From NCBI GenBank assembly GCA_038200435.1, contig JBBPXY010000069.1:1-37314 (forward strand): DNA of 37,314 nt. The letters run 5' to 3'. Positions 1 to 8,479 of the stretch are shown in pieces (the stretch's first letter is position 1; every line of letters starts with the position of its first letter). The DNA comes from JBBPXY01 sp038200435. GTDB taxonomy: Bacteria; Actinomycetota; Thermoleophilia; Solirubrobacterales; Solirubrobacteraceae. The notes beneath the pieces are model-generated. The model made no database searches, was not told the DNA's origin, and worked only from the letters and a program-made list of their open reading frames with translations. The position numbers and the translations under genes are program-made.

Positions 1-22
1 CGCCGGCCAAGCCCGCCGGACG

Positions 23-1402
23 ATGATCCTCGGCGCGAAGGTCCAGGCCGCGCGGGCGGTCGGGGCGCTCGCGCGCCGGCTCGGTCGCGGAGGCGGCACG
101 AGCCTGCCGGGCAAGGTCCTGATGCGCCTCGCCCCGGGGGCCATTGGCGAGCTGGGCGGCCGGCTGAGCCGCGGCTCGGTGATCATCTCGGCCACCAACG
201 GGAAGACCACCTCGGCGGCGATGGCGGCTTCGGTGCTCGAACGCAACGGGGCGAAGCTCGTGCACAACCGCGCGGGAGCCAACATGGCGGGCGGGATCGC
301 GTCGACTCTGCTCGACGCGGCGGGCCGCGGCGAGACGATCGCGGGAGACCTCGGCTTGTTCGAGGTCGATGAGTTCTGGCTCGAGCGCCTAGCGCGTGAG
401 CTCGATCCGCGCGTGCTCCTGCTCGGCAATCTGTTCCGCGACCAGCTCGACCGCTACGGCGAGCTCGAGACGATTGCCGACCGGTGGGAGCAGGTGGTCG
501 CGGCGCGCGCCGGACACTCGCGCTTCGTGCTGAATGCCGACGATCCGCTCGTGGCCGACCTCGGGCGGGAGCGGCCGGGCGTCGTCTACTTCGGCGTCGA
601 GGACACGGCGATGGCCCTGCCGGGCCTGCAGCACGCCTCGGACTCGAAGCACTGCCGGCGCTGCGGTGCGCCCTACGTCTACGACGCGGCCTTCATGGGG
701 CACCTCGGCCATTACCACTGCGAGAACTGTGGCCGCACGCGGCCGGAGCCCGACGTGGCGGCGGAGCAGGTCGTGCTGCATGGCACGCGCTCGGCCAGCG
801 TGCGGCTGCGCACTCCCCAGGGCACCGTCGACGTGGAGCTGCCGTTGCCCGGCCTCTACAACGTCTACAACGCGCTCGGCGCCGCGGCTCTGTGCCTCGC
901 GCTCGACGTGCCGCTCGACGACGTCGTGGCCGGCCTGCAAACCGTGGCGGCGGCCTTCGGCCGGGCCGAGACCCTGCAGGTGGGCGACCGGCCGCTCTCG
1001 ATCCTGCTGGTCAAGAACCCGGCGGGTGCCAACGAGGTGCTGCGCACGCTCGCGCTCGAGGATGGCGAGCTCGACCTCTTCGCCATCCTCAACGACAACA
1101 CGGCCGACGGGCACGACATCTCGTGGATCTGGGATGCCGACTTCGAGGTGATCGCCGATCGGGCGCGGCGCATCACCTGCTCGGGCGTGCGCGCGCACGA
1201 GCTCGCACTGCGCCTGAAGTACGCAGGGGTCCCGCGCGAACGGCTGCACGTGGTGCCCGACTCCTCCGCGGGCCTCGACGCCGCCCTGGCCAACGGCAGC
1301 GGCCCCCTCTTCGCCCTCCCGACCTATACCGCGTTGCTCGGCCTCCGCGACGAGCTGGCCGACCGGGGCGCGGCCGCGCGCTTCTGGGAGCCCGCGGCAT
1401 GA
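23..1402 (+). CDS. murT: Lipid II isoglutaminyl synthase, MurT subunit
   Basis: MurT is the Mur-ligase-like subunit that activates the alpha-carboxylate of D-Glu in lipid II with ATP, so that ammonia supplied by GatD makes D-isoglutamine. The 459-residue product has the usual length. Visible are the family N-terminus GGGTSLPGKV (24-33), the ATP-binding loop SATNGKTT (56-63), the Mur-ligase segment GNLFRDQLDRYGE (135-147), a four-cysteine zinc ribbon inserted in the middle domain (C211, C214, C233, C236), and the C-terminal DUF1727 region with NPAGANEV and DGHDISWIWD, which holds the conserved Asp. The ATG at 23 gives the normal N-terminus; only 22 bases lie upstream in the window, so no promoter can be judged. 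The stop overlaps the next start (ATGA). Identification is secure from the motifs and from gatD two genes downstream. Confidence 0.96.
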   Translation: MILGAKVQAARAVGALARRLGRGGGTSLPGKVLMRLAPGAIGELGGRLSRGSVIISATNGKTTSAAMAASVLERNGAKLVHNRAGANMAGGIASTLLDAAGRGETIAGDLGLFEVDEFWLERLARELDPRVLLLGNLFRDQLDRYGELETIADRWEQVVAARAGHSRFVLNADDPLVADLGRERPGVVYFGVEDTAMALPGLQHASDSKHCRRCGAPYVYDAAFMGHLGHYHCENCGRTRPEPDVAAEQVVLHGTRSASVRLRTPQGTVDVELPLPGLYNVYNALGAAALCLALDVPLDDVVAGLQTVAAAFGRAETLQVGDRPLSILLVKNPAGANEVLRTLALEDGELDLFAILNDNTADGHDISWIWDADFEVIADRARRITCSGVRAHELALRLKYAGVPRERLHVVPDSSAGLDAALANGSGPLFALPTYTALLGLRDELADRGAAARFWEPAA

Positions 1403-2133
1403 GCGGTTCCAACGCCGTGGTGTGGCACGACATCGAGTGCGGCTCCTACGAGGCCGACCTGCCGCTCTGGCGCGATCTGGCCGACACCCACGGCGGCCCG
1501 GTGCTCGACGTGGGCGCGGGCACAGGCCGAGTGGCCTTGGACCTCGCCTCGCACGGTCATCGAGTGACCGCGCTCGACCTCGAGGCGGATCTTCTGGCCG
1601 AGCTCGGCATGCGCGCCGCGGGCGCCGGCGTGGATCGCCGTGTGCGCACCGTCGTCGCCGACGCGCGCACGTTCTCGCTCGGCGAGAAGTTTGGGCTCAT
1701 CCTCGTCCCCATGCAGACGATCCAGCTGCTCGAGACCGAGGCCGATCGCGCTGCGTTCTTGGGCCGCGCGGCAGCGCACCTGGCGCCGGGCGGCCATCTC
1801 GCGGCGGCGCTCGCCGACCCGTTCGAGGGCTTCGACGCCGAGCACACCGAGCCGCCTGCGCCCGACGTCGCCCGTCTCGGCGACGTGACCTACGCCAGCC
1901 ATCCCGTGGCGGTGCGGCGGGATGGGGGCGCCGTGGTGATCGAACGGCTGCGCCGCCGCCTGCCGGTAAGGGGGGAGCCCGGGGTCGAGGCCAGCGCTGT
2001 TCGTCTCGCCGACCTCTCAGCCGAGGCATTGGAGGCCGAGGGGCGCGCGGTCGGTCTTCAAGTCGCCGAGCGCAGGCGCGTGCCCGAAACCGACGAGCAC
2101 GTCGGATCTGTAGTGGTGTTGCTTCATGCCTGA
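1399..2133 (+). CDS. Class I SAM-dependent methyltransferase between murT and gatD
   Basis: This 244-residue protein has the class I methyltransferase core: motif I VLDVGAGTGR (35-44), the acidic ribose-binding residue in TALDLE (D60), and a post-motif segment LAPGGHLAAAL (128-138). The start is the ATG at 1399, which overlaps the murT stop as ATGA; the stop at 2131-2133 lies inside gatD, whose ATG is at 2126. Translation of all three genes is therefore probably coupled. The substrate cannot be read from the sequence; there is no DNA- or rRNA-methylase signature such as NPPY or DPPY. The position inside the operon of a two-subunit cell-wall enzyme suggests a role linked to the cell wall, but that is inference. 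It may instead be a small-molecule methylase sharing the operon by chance. Confidence 0.88.
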   Translation: MSGSNAVVWHDIECGSYEADLPLWRDLADTHGGPVLDVGAGTGRVALDLASHGHRVTALDLEADLLAELGMRAAGAGVDRRVRTVVADARTFSLGEKFGLILVPMQTIQLLETEADRAAFLGRAAAHLAPGGHLAAALADPFEGFDAEHTEPPAPDVARLGDVTYASHPVAVRRDGGAVVIERLRRRLPVRGEPGVEASAVRLADLSAEALEAEGRAVGLQVAERRRVPETDEHVGSVVVLLHA

Positions 2134-2860
2134 GCCCCCCCTGCGCGTGTGCGCGCTCTATCCCGACCTGATGAACATCTACGCCGATCGCGGCAACCTG
2201 CTGATGCTGCAACGCCGGTGCGCCTGGCGAGGGATCGGCTTCGAGCTAAGCGGCGTCGGGCTCGCCGACGAGCTCGATCCCGACTCCGCCGACCTCTTCT
2301 ACATGGGCGGCGGGCAGGACCGCGACCAGCGCCTGTGCGCGCTCGATCTCGCCGAGGCCAAGCGCGATGCGGTGCACGCTGCCGCGGAGCGGGGTGCTGC
2401 GATTCTCGCTGTCTGCGGTGGCTTCCAGTTGCTCGGCCGCTCATACGTCATGGGCGAGGAGACCCTGCCGGGCGTAGGGCTTGTCGACCTCGAGACAGTG
2501 CGCGAGGACGGACCCAGGCTGATCGGCAACGTGGCGATCGAGGTGCAACTCGAGGACGGTGGGCCCCAGCGAGTGCTCGCCGGCTTCGAGAACCACGGGG
2601 GCCGCACGCGCCTCGGCGCGGGCGAGACGCCGCTCGGCCGGGTGCTCAAGGGTCACGGTAACAACGGCTCCGACGGGTTCGAGGGCGTCCGGCGCGGCCA
2701 CGTCATCGGCACCTACCTCCACGGCCCGCTGCTGCCCAAGAACGCATGGCTCGCCGATTGGCTGATCGCGGCGGCGCTGGGCCGCGATGAGCTCTCTCCA
2801 CTGGATGACGAGCTGGAGGACGCAGCGCACGGGGAGGCACGGCGCGCCGCCGGCGTCTGA
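2126..2860 (+). CDS. gatD: Lipid II isoglutaminyl synthase, glutamine amidotransferase subunit GatD
   Basis: GatD hydrolyses glutamine and channels ammonia to MurT for amidation of D-Glu in the peptidoglycan stem. The 244-residue product is a CobB/CobQ-like class I glutaminase: the nucleophile is C97 in AVCGGFQLLG and the catalytic His is H199 in GTYLHGPLLPKN. Other family landmarks are YPDLMNIYADRGN near the N-terminus, the MGGGQDRDQ segment (60-68) and ENHGGRT (155-161). The ATG at 2126 overlaps the methyltransferase end by 8 bases. It closes the murT operon; 67 bases with a new promoter follow before the transporter genes. Confidence 0.96.
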   Translation: MPEPPLRVCALYPDLMNIYADRGNLLMLQRRCAWRGIGFELSGVGLADELDPDSADLFYMGGGQDRDQRLCALDLAEAKRDAVHAAAERGAAILAVCGGFQLLGRSYVMGEETLPGVGLVDLETVREDGPRLIGNVAIEVQLEDGGPQRVLAGFENHGGRTRLGAGETPLGRVLKGHGNNGSDGFEGVRRGHVIGTYLHGPLLPKNAWLADWLIAAALGRDELSPLDDELEDAAHGEARRAAGV

Positions 2861-2871
2861 ACCAGGGCGCG

Positions 2872-2900
2872 TTCACAAACGTCCGGCGCTCGGGTAGTCT
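2872..2900 (+). promoter_or_regulatory. Predicted housekeeping promoter of the opuC operon
   Basis: TTCACA (2872-2877) and TAGTCT (2895-2900) are separated by exactly 17 bases, matching 5 of 6 bases of the -35 consensus and the TANNNT form of the -10. A start near 2907 would leave a leader of about 20 bases carrying GGGAG at 2916-2920, 7 bases before the ATG of the ATPase gene. This is one of the two best two-part promoters in the window. Confidence 0.6.
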
Positions 2901-2927
2901 TCGCTCTCCCCGGCCGGGAGCTTCCTC

Positions 2928-3998
2928 ATGGAGAAAAAGAACACCGCCCAAGAAGAGGGGGCGTCCTCGTACCCGAGTGCAGCGCCGCTAGAGTTCAGGA
3001 ACGTCGTCAAGCAGTACCCCGGAAGCGACACGCGCGCCGTCGACGACCTGTCCTTTGAGGTCCCCGCCGGTGAGATCTGCGTACTCGTCGGCCCTTCGGG
3101 CTGCGGCAAGACGACGGCCATGCGGATGGTCAACCGCATGATCGACATCACCGACGGCGACATCCTGCTCGATGGCAAGAGCGTCGTCGACCGCAACCCG
3201 CCCGAGCTTCGGCGCGAGATCGGCTACGTGATCCAGCAGATCGGCCTCTTCCCGCACCAGACGATTGCCCAGAACATCGCCACTGTGCCCAAGCTGCTCG
3301 GCTGGGACAAGGACCGCATCGGCACTCGCGTCGACGAGCTGCTCGACCTGGTCAGCCTGCCGAACGATATGGGCAGCCGCTACCCCGGCCAGCTTTCGGG
3401 CGGTCAACGCCAGCGGATCGGCGTGGCGCGAGCGCTCGCCGCCGACCCTCCGCTGATGCTGATGGACGAGCCATTCGGCGCGATCGATCCGATCAACCGC
3501 GAGCGCCTCCAGGATGAGTTCCTGCGCCTCCAGGCGGAGATTCGCAAGACGATCGTCTTCGTCACGCACGACATCGATGAGGCGATCAAGATGGGAGACC
3601 GCATCGCGATCCTCCGGGAGGGCGGCATCTTGGCGCAGTACGACACGCCGGACGCGATCCTCTCGCGACCGGCCGATGAATTCGTGGCGCAGTTCGTGGG
3701 CGTCGATCGCGGCCTCAAGCGTCTCGCGCTGAGCCACCTGGGTGAGATCGAGCTCGCCGCCTCCAACGGTCAGCCGGCCGACACGCCGCGCGCCAAACGG
3801 GATGCTTCGCTGCGCGACGCGCTCTCGCTCATGATGGCCAGCGGCCATCAGCAGATCGTTGTCGTCGACGACAACGACGAGGCCGTCGGGGTCGCTTCGC
3901 TCGAGCTGATCGCCGGCGTGCTGAAACTGCCGAACGGCAGCGTCACGGCACCGAAGAAGAAAACCGCCTCGGAGACCGGCGAGACCGCCGCACCGTGA
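2928..3998 (+). CDS. opuCA: Glycine betaine/choline-type ABC importer, ATP-binding protein
   Basis: This 356-residue ATPase energises a quaternary-amine (osmoprotectant) importer. Walker A is GPSGCGKTT (55-63), the Q-loop follows at IGYVIQQIGLFPHQ, the signature is LSGGQRQRIGVARAL (156-170), and Walker B is LMLMDEPFGAIDP (177-188). The IQQIGLFPH and MVNRMID segments are typical of the OpuA/OpuC/ProV family. After the ATPase core (about residue 250) comes a short tail containing one CBS-like half repeat (MMASGHQQIVVVDDNDEAVG). Family members usually carry two CBS motifs that sense ionic strength, so this sensor looks reduced. The start is supported by GGGAG 7 bases upstream. The stop overlaps the next start as GTGA. 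The substrate class is confident; the exact solute is not. Confidence 0.93.
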   Translation: MEKKNTAQEEGASSYPSAAPLEFRNVVKQYPGSDTRAVDDLSFEVPAGEICVLVGPSGCGKTTAMRMVNRMIDITDGDILLDGKSVVDRNPPELRREIGYVIQQIGLFPHQTIAQNIATVPKLLGWDKDRIGTRVDELLDLVSLPNDMGSRYPGQLSGGQRQRIGVARALAADPPLMLMDEPFGAIDPINRERLQDEFLRLQAEIRKTIVFVTHDIDEAIKMGDRIAILREGGILAQYDTPDAILSRPADEFVAQFVGVDRGLKRLALSHLGEIELAASNGQPADTPRAKRDASLRDALSLMMASGHQQIVVVDDNDEAVGVASLELIAGVLKLPNGSVTAPKKKTASETGETAAP

Positions 3999-4726
3999 CA
4001 TCGATGCACGCAATGCTCGCCGCTGGCGGGCCGGTCATCCCCTCGTTCGGCAAGAGCAGCTCGTGCGTACAGGACAACGGCGCCTTCTGCTTCGACTGGA
4101 TCCGCGACAACTGGGATTCCACCTTCCAGCCAGCTCTCATCAGCCACCTGAAGTTGACGGTGATCGCCGTGGGCATCGGCTTCGTCCTCGCGCTCGGGCT
4201 GGCCCTCCTGGCCCACCAGCGCCGTTGGCTCATCACACCGCTCACGCTCGTGTTCGCCACCGTCTTCACGATTCCCAGCCTGGCGCTGTTCCAGGTTCTG
4301 GTGCCCATCAGCGGGCTGACGGTGCTGACGGCCGAGATCGCCCTCGTGGGCTACACGCTGTCAATCCTTTTCGCGAACATCATCACGGGCCTTCGGGAGG
4401 TGCCCGCAGAAGTACGTGACGCAGCGCGCGGAATGGGGTTGAGCGATCGCCAGATCCTCTTCCGCGTCGAGCTTCCCATCGCGCTCCCAGCGGTCATGGC
4501 GGGCTTGCGCATCGCAACGGTGACCGTGATCTCGCTGGCGACGATCGCCACGGTCATCACGGTGCAGAGCCTCGGTGGGCCGATCTTCGAGGGCATCCAG
4601 AACGACTTCAAGACGAAGTACGTGGCGGCCGGACTGCTGACGGTCGTGCTGGCGCTCGTTGCCGACGGACTCCTCGTCATCACCCAACGACGGCTGACGC
4701 CGTGGGCGCGCGCGCGGAGGGCATGA
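3995..4726 (+). CDS. opuCB: Glycine betaine/choline-type ABC importer, permease 1
   Basis: This 243-residue permease is a binding-protein-dependent inner-membrane component with about five or six hydrophobic segments (for example 58-72, 82-105 and 110-128) and the EAA loop at EVRDAARGMGLSDRQILFR, which docks on the ATPase. The GTG at 3995 overlaps the ATPase stop; ATG codons at 4004 and 4013 are alternatives and no clear Shine-Dalgarno decides between them. The N-terminal 40 residues contain two cysteines and are likely periplasmic. It pairs with the second permease downstream, as in OpuCB/OpuCD. Confidence 0.9.
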   Translation: MTSMHAMLAAGGPVIPSFGKSSSCVQDNGAFCFDWIRDNWDSTFQPALISHLKLTVIAVGIGFVLALGLALLAHQRRWLITPLTLVFATVFTIPSLALFQVLVPISGLTVLTAEIALVGYTLSILFANIITGLREVPAEVRDAARGMGLSDRQILFRVELPIALPAVMAGLRIATVTVISLATIATVITVQSLGGPIFEGIQNDFKTKYVAAGLLTVVLALVADGLLVITQRRLTPWARARRA

Positions 4727-5454
4727 CGTTGCCCGTCGGGGACATCTCCGCTCCCTTTACCTTCCTGTGGGACCAGTGGGACTCGCAGGTGCGCGACAAC
4801 GTGCTCCAGCAGTTCGGCTATTGGGGAGCAGCCATGGCCATCGCCTCTGTCATCGGGCTTCCGGTAGGGGTGTGGCTCGGCCACCTTCATCGCGGGTCGT
4901 TCGTCGCGATCAACACTTCGAACATCGGCCGTGCGCTGCCCACTCTCGGCGTGCTCGCAGTGGGAATCGGCGTCTTCGGCCTTACGTTCCTCAACATCGT
5001 CTTCGCGTTCGCCGTGCTGGCGATCCCGCCGATACTGACGAACGCCTACGTTGGCGTCGACAGCGTCGACCCCGACGCGGTCGAGGCGGCCAAGGGCATG
5101 GGAATGCGACCGCGCGAGGTGCTCGTCCGCGTCGAGCTGCCACTCGCCCTCCCGCTCATCTTCGCCGGCTTGCGGACCTCGGCGCTGTTCGTGATGGCCA
5201 CCATCCCCATCGCGGCCATCGTCGGCGGCAAGGGCCTCGGCGAGATCATCAACAACCAGGCGAGCTTTCGCCTCTCGGGCGTCATCGGCGCCGGGATCCT
5301 GGTGATCGTCCTCGCCCTCGGCGTAAATGCTCTGCTCGGCGTGGTACAGCGCCTTGTGACCCCGCGCGGGCTGCGTTTGAGCGGCGCGGACGCCCGCGGC
5401 GACGCGCCCGCAGCTACGACCGTGTTGCCCACCACGGCAACGCCCGAGCAATGA
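4723..5454 (+). CDS. opuCD: Glycine betaine/choline-type ABC importer, permease 2
   Basis: This is the second membrane subunit of the importer, 243 residues from the ATG at 4723. The EAA loop reads VEAAKGMGMRPREVLVRVEL, followed by PLALPLIFAGLRTSALFV, typical of OpuCB/OpuCD and YehW/YehY permeases. The ATG overlaps the previous stop as ATGA; an in-frame GTG at 4702 would add seven residues but lacks a ribosome site. The C-terminus after the last membrane segment is a short polar tail rich in Ala and Thr. It forms a heterodimer with permease 1. Confidence 0.9.
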   Translation: MTLPVGDISAPFTFLWDQWDSQVRDNVLQQFGYWGAAMAIASVIGLPVGVWLGHLHRGSFVAINTSNIGRALPTLGVLAVGIGVFGLTFLNIVFAFAVLAIPPILTNAYVGVDSVDPDAVEAAKGMGMRPREVLVRVELPLALPLIFAGLRTSALFVMATIPIAAIVGGKGLGEIINNQASFRLSGVIGAGILVIVLALGVNALLGVVQRLVTPRGLRLSGADARGDAPAATTVLPTTATPEQ

Positions 5455-5491
5455 CTTCTCGTCTCGTCCCCCACGAAAGGAACGCAAACAC

Positions 5492-6466
5492 GTGATCCAT
5501 CGGACATCGAAGCTTGGCACGGTCCTCGTGGCCTGCCTGGCGCTGGCTCTCACACTCGCCGCATGCGGAAGCAGCAAGAAGAGCAGCAGCTCCTCGTCCA
5601 GTAGCTCGGCGTCGGGTAGCCCGTCGGTGCCGTCCGGCCAGCCCGGCAAGGGCAAGCCCGCCGTCACGCTGGGTGACAAGAACTTCCCTGAGCAGTTCAT
5701 CCTCGGGCAGCTCTACGCGCAGGCGCTCCAGGCCAAGGGCTTCACGGTCAACGTGAAGAAGAACATCGGCTCGTCGGAGATCACCGACAAGGCGCTCACG
5801 AGCGGGAAGATCGACCTGTATCCCGAGTACACGGGCGTGATCGTCCAAGAGCTGGCCCACGAGAACGGGCAGCCCAAGAGCGCTGACGAGACCTACACGC
5901 GCGCGTCGGCCTACGAGGCCAAGCGTGGGTTCAAGACGCTCAACAAGACCCCGTTCTTCGACGCCGACGGCCTCGCGGTACAGCCGGCCTACGCGAAGAA
6001 GTTCGGCCTCAAGACGGCGGGCGACCTGACGAAGGTCGGGGCGTTCACCTATGGCGCGCCGCCCGAGAACAAGACGCGCTTTCAGGGCGTCGTGGGCATG
6101 AAGAAGGTCTACGGGCTGAAGAAGCTCAAGTTCGTGCCGCTGACGATCGGGCTCCAGTACAAGGCGCTCGCGTCGAACAACATCGACGTCGCCGCGGTGT
6201 TCACCACCGACGGAGAGCTCAAGGGCGGCAAGTACACGGTGTTGACCGATCCGAAGGGGATCTTCGGGTTCCAGAACGTCACTCCCGTTGTTTCGAAGAA
6301 GGTCCTGGCCCAGGAGGGTCCCGCGTTTGAGCAGACGCTGAACGCAGTGAGCGCCAAGCTCACCAACGAGGCGGTTCAGACCATGAACGCCGCCGTGGTG
6401 CTGAACAAGCAGGATCCCGCAGTCGTGGCCAAGGCGTTCCTGAGCGCCAACGGCCTGCTCAAGTAG
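5492..6466 (+). CDS. opuCC: Glycine betaine/choline-type ABC importer, substrate-binding lipoprotein
   Basis: This 324-residue lipoprotein captures the solute outside the membrane. It has a signal peptide with lipobox LAAC (C25), followed by a Ser-rich linker (about 27-45) and a type II binding fold. VTLGDKNFPEQFILGQLYAQ and DLYPEYTGVIVQEL are the two hallmark segments of the OpuCC/OpuBC/OsmX family; the aromatic residues there (F, Y) are expected to form the cation-pi cage for a quaternary ammonium. The start is a GTG at 5492 with GAAAGGAA about 9 bases upstream. It is the last gene of the operon and is followed by a strong hairpin. Confidence 0.93.
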   Translation: MIHRTSKLGTVLVACLALALTLAACGSSKKSSSSSSSSSASGSPSVPSGQPGKGKPAVTLGDKNFPEQFILGQLYAQALQAKGFTVNVKKNIGSSEITDKALTSGKIDLYPEYTGVIVQELAHENGQPKSADETYTRASAYEAKRGFKTLNKTPFFDADGLAVQPAYAKKFGLKTAGDLTKVGAFTYGAPPENKTRFQGVVGMKKVYGLKKLKFVPLTIGLQYKALASNNIDVAAVFTTDGELKGGKYTVLTDPKGIFGFQNVTPVVSKKVLAQEGPAFEQTLNAVSAKLTNEAVQTMNAAVVLNKQDPAVVAKAFLSANGLLK

Positions 6467-6481
6467 AAAGCACGGTGAGCT

Positions 6482-6509
6482 GGTGGCGGGCGCCGGGGCG
6501 CCCGCCACC
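6482..6509. terminator. Perfect inverted repeat between convergent genes
   Basis: The 13-base arm GGTGGCGGGCGCC (6482-6494) is repeated inverted at 6497-6509, leaving a minimal loop. It sits 16 bases after the binding-protein stop and 10 bases after the end of the opposite-strand ceramidase-like gene, so it probably stops transcription from both sides. There is no clear T-run. Confidence 0.72.
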
Positions 6510-6518
6510 GATCTCACC

Positions 6519-8417
6519 TCAGGGACTGCTGAGCGGCGAGCCGGTGAACCCGGCGTCGTAGCCCGGACCGAAAAGCAGGTCGTTCGCGAAAAGGCCACAG
6601 TCGCTGTCGGCATCGCGGTACTTCATCCCGCGCCCGAACACCTCTCCCGCGCCGCGCAACAAAGAGCAGCGGATACGCGTGCCGACGGTCATGGACTGGT
6701 TGAACGCGTAGTTGTCGTTGTCGAGCGGTGAGACCTCGTCGCCCCGCTGGTTGAAGAAGTTGCGACGAATGGGCTCCGGGTAGGCCTTGAACGGCGCGAT
6801 CAGGTAGCCGATCTGGTCTCCGGCCAAGCCCGCTGTCATGTAGCCACGGAAGCCCTTCGCGATCGAACGGACCCCGAGCGGGATCTGGGGGTAGGCCTCT
6901 CCCGGGATCACCGACATCAGTACGTCACCGATTCGGACGCTTCCGGTGACCGTGCCCAGGACGTTGCCCTCGAGCCACGGCGGCGTGATCGACCGGTTGA
7001 GCGGAATGCCCGCGGCGTCGCCGGCGTAGTTGAAGCCGAGGATCGCCCCGTTGTTCGCGACGTCCTCGATGAGGTAGGAGCGTCCGTCGACAAGCGCTTG
7101 GCCACCTAGGGGCTTGGCCGAACGGACTGCCTGCACCGTGAGGTCGACTACGCGCTTGGCGTAGTCGTCCAGCGTGCAGAGGGACTTGGCGTCGTCCTTG
7201 AGCTTGTCGTTGTGGCAGCCGCGGTCGGCGGGCTGGGTACGCCCAAGGGTTCCCAGGAGCGTCATCGCCCGGCCGCCCAGTCGCTTCTGCAGCATCGGGT
7301 TGGCCGCCGATGCCCAGTCGCCCGTAACCTTCGTGTTGCTGCCGCCGAGCACTGTGGAGTGCGCGGAGAAGTTGAGCAACGTGGCCATCGCATGCCCGGC
7401 CCTGTCTCGCGCCTGCAACACGCGCACGTCGGAGTCGAGCGTGTCGTTCCCGTTGGCCTTGTCGTAGCCGAACTGGTTGGAGAGCAGCTTCTTGCCGTCG
7501 GCGGTGCCGTAGACGAGCCGGGCGGGATGACGGCCGTTGTAGGCCGTGACGATCGCGTCGACCGTGCGGTCGAACATGTACTGGCGGTAGGCCTTGGGTA
7601 CGCCGCCCCAGACGCCAATCGGGTCGGGGCCTCCGTGGGTGTGATCGGACTGGATGACGACGCGCTGTGCCGGCAACCCACCCTTGGTACGCCGCTCTAC
7701 CTCACGGCGCATGTCGACGATGCCGAGCGGGCCGTCCTTGTTGGCCACGAACCAGCCCTGCACTTGCATGTCGGCGATGGCGATCGAACGCTTACCGTCG
7801 GAGATGACGATGGCGCGCGTGTCGATGCCCGGGCCGAGGATGCCGGTGGCGGCACGCCCGAGGACGCCCTGCCCGACGGCCCCCGCCGGGGGCGAGCCGA
7901 TCCCGTAGCCGCCGAGGTAAACCGGATGGGGATCGCCGTTGAACTTCCCGTCCTTGCCCGGGTTGATCGTGCGCGTGGCGAGCCCGACCGAGTAGGGCAG
8001 CGGGCAGAATCGCTTGAGGTCGATGCCCAGGCGGCGGGTCGTCTTCACCGTGCCGCCGCCCGAGAGGCGGGCGATGACGGTAAGGCTCTTCGGCGGATCG
8101 CATCCCAGGACGGAACGGCGCCCCTTCGGGGTGAGCCCGATGACCACGATCCGAGTGCCGCTATGGCGCAGGTTCGCGACCCGGGCGGCGCTCAGAGCCC
8201 GCAGCTTCCCGCCGGTATCCCGGGCGTACACCTTCAACGTGGCTCGCAGCGGCCTAGAGGCGGTCACCTTCACCCGCACGGTGCGGCGCAGCTGGAGCGA
8301 GCGCTGCGAGGTGGGCTGCAGGCTGGCCGTCAGGGTCGCAGGGCGGGCCGAGGCGGTGGCGGGCACGAGGGCGAGCAGGCCGAGGGCAAGGATGAGAAGA
8401 CTGCGCGAGCGTGTCAT
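6519..8417 (-). CDS. Secreted neutral/alkaline ceramidase-like protein
   Basis: This 632-residue exported protein starts with a Sec signal peptide ending at ASA-RP (around residue 24). Residues about 25-135 form a separate beta-rich segment, and the rest resembles non-lysosomal neutral ceramidases, zinc amidases that cleave N-acyl-sphingosine. Support: YLGGYGIGSPP, AIVISDGKRSIAIADMQ, the zinc-site SDHTHGG (257-263; H259, H261), NFSAHST (349-355; H353), and PGEAYPQIPLG. The segment normally carrying the nucleophile in an NGDVSPN motif reads GRTQPADRG here (392-400), so the catalytic serine motif is not recognisable. A related zinc amidase with another substrate is as likely as a true ceramidase. 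It lies 62 bases downstream of dut and may be read from the same transcript; no separate promoter is obvious. Confidence 0.8.
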   Translation of the reverse strand: MTRSRSLLILALGLLALVPATASARPATLTASLQPTSQRSLQLRRTVRVKVTASRPLRATLKVYARDTGGKLRALSAARVANLRHSGTRIVVIGLTPKGRRSVLGCDPPKSLTVIARLSGGGTVKTTRRLGIDLKRFCPLPYSVGLATRTINPGKDGKFNGDPHPVYLGGYGIGSPPAGAVGQGVLGRAATGILGPGIDTRAIVISDGKRSIAIADMQVQGWFVANKDGPLGIVDMRREVERRTKGGLPAQRVVIQSDHTHGGPDPIGVWGGVPKAYRQYMFDRTVDAIVTAYNGRHPARLVYGTADGKKLLSNQFGYDKANGNDTLDSDVRVLQARDRAGHAMATLLNFSAHSTVLGGSNTKVTGDWASAANPMLQKRLGGRAMTLLGTLGRTQPADRGCHNDKLKDDAKSLCTLDDYAKRVVDLTVQAVRSAKPLGGQALVDGRSYLIEDVANNGAILGFNYAGDAAGIPLNRSITPPWLEGNVLGTVTGSVRIGDVLMSVIPGEAYPQIPLGVRSIAKGFRGYMTAGLAGDQIGYLIAPFKAYPEPIRRNFFNQRGDEVSPLDNDNYAFNQSMTVGTRIRCSLLRGAGEVFGRGMKYRDADSDCGLFANDLLFGPGYDAGFTGSPLSSP

Positions 8418-8479
8418 GAGTGGGCATGGTGCCCGATCCGACGCCCGGATGCGCCACCCACTGGTATGCGGTGCGACAG

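Noticed and set aside
484..1398. Long plus-strand frame running through murT in a different frame into the methyltransferase
   Set aside because: It is Arg/Ala-rich and has no family motifs before 1399; it is an artefact of high GC.
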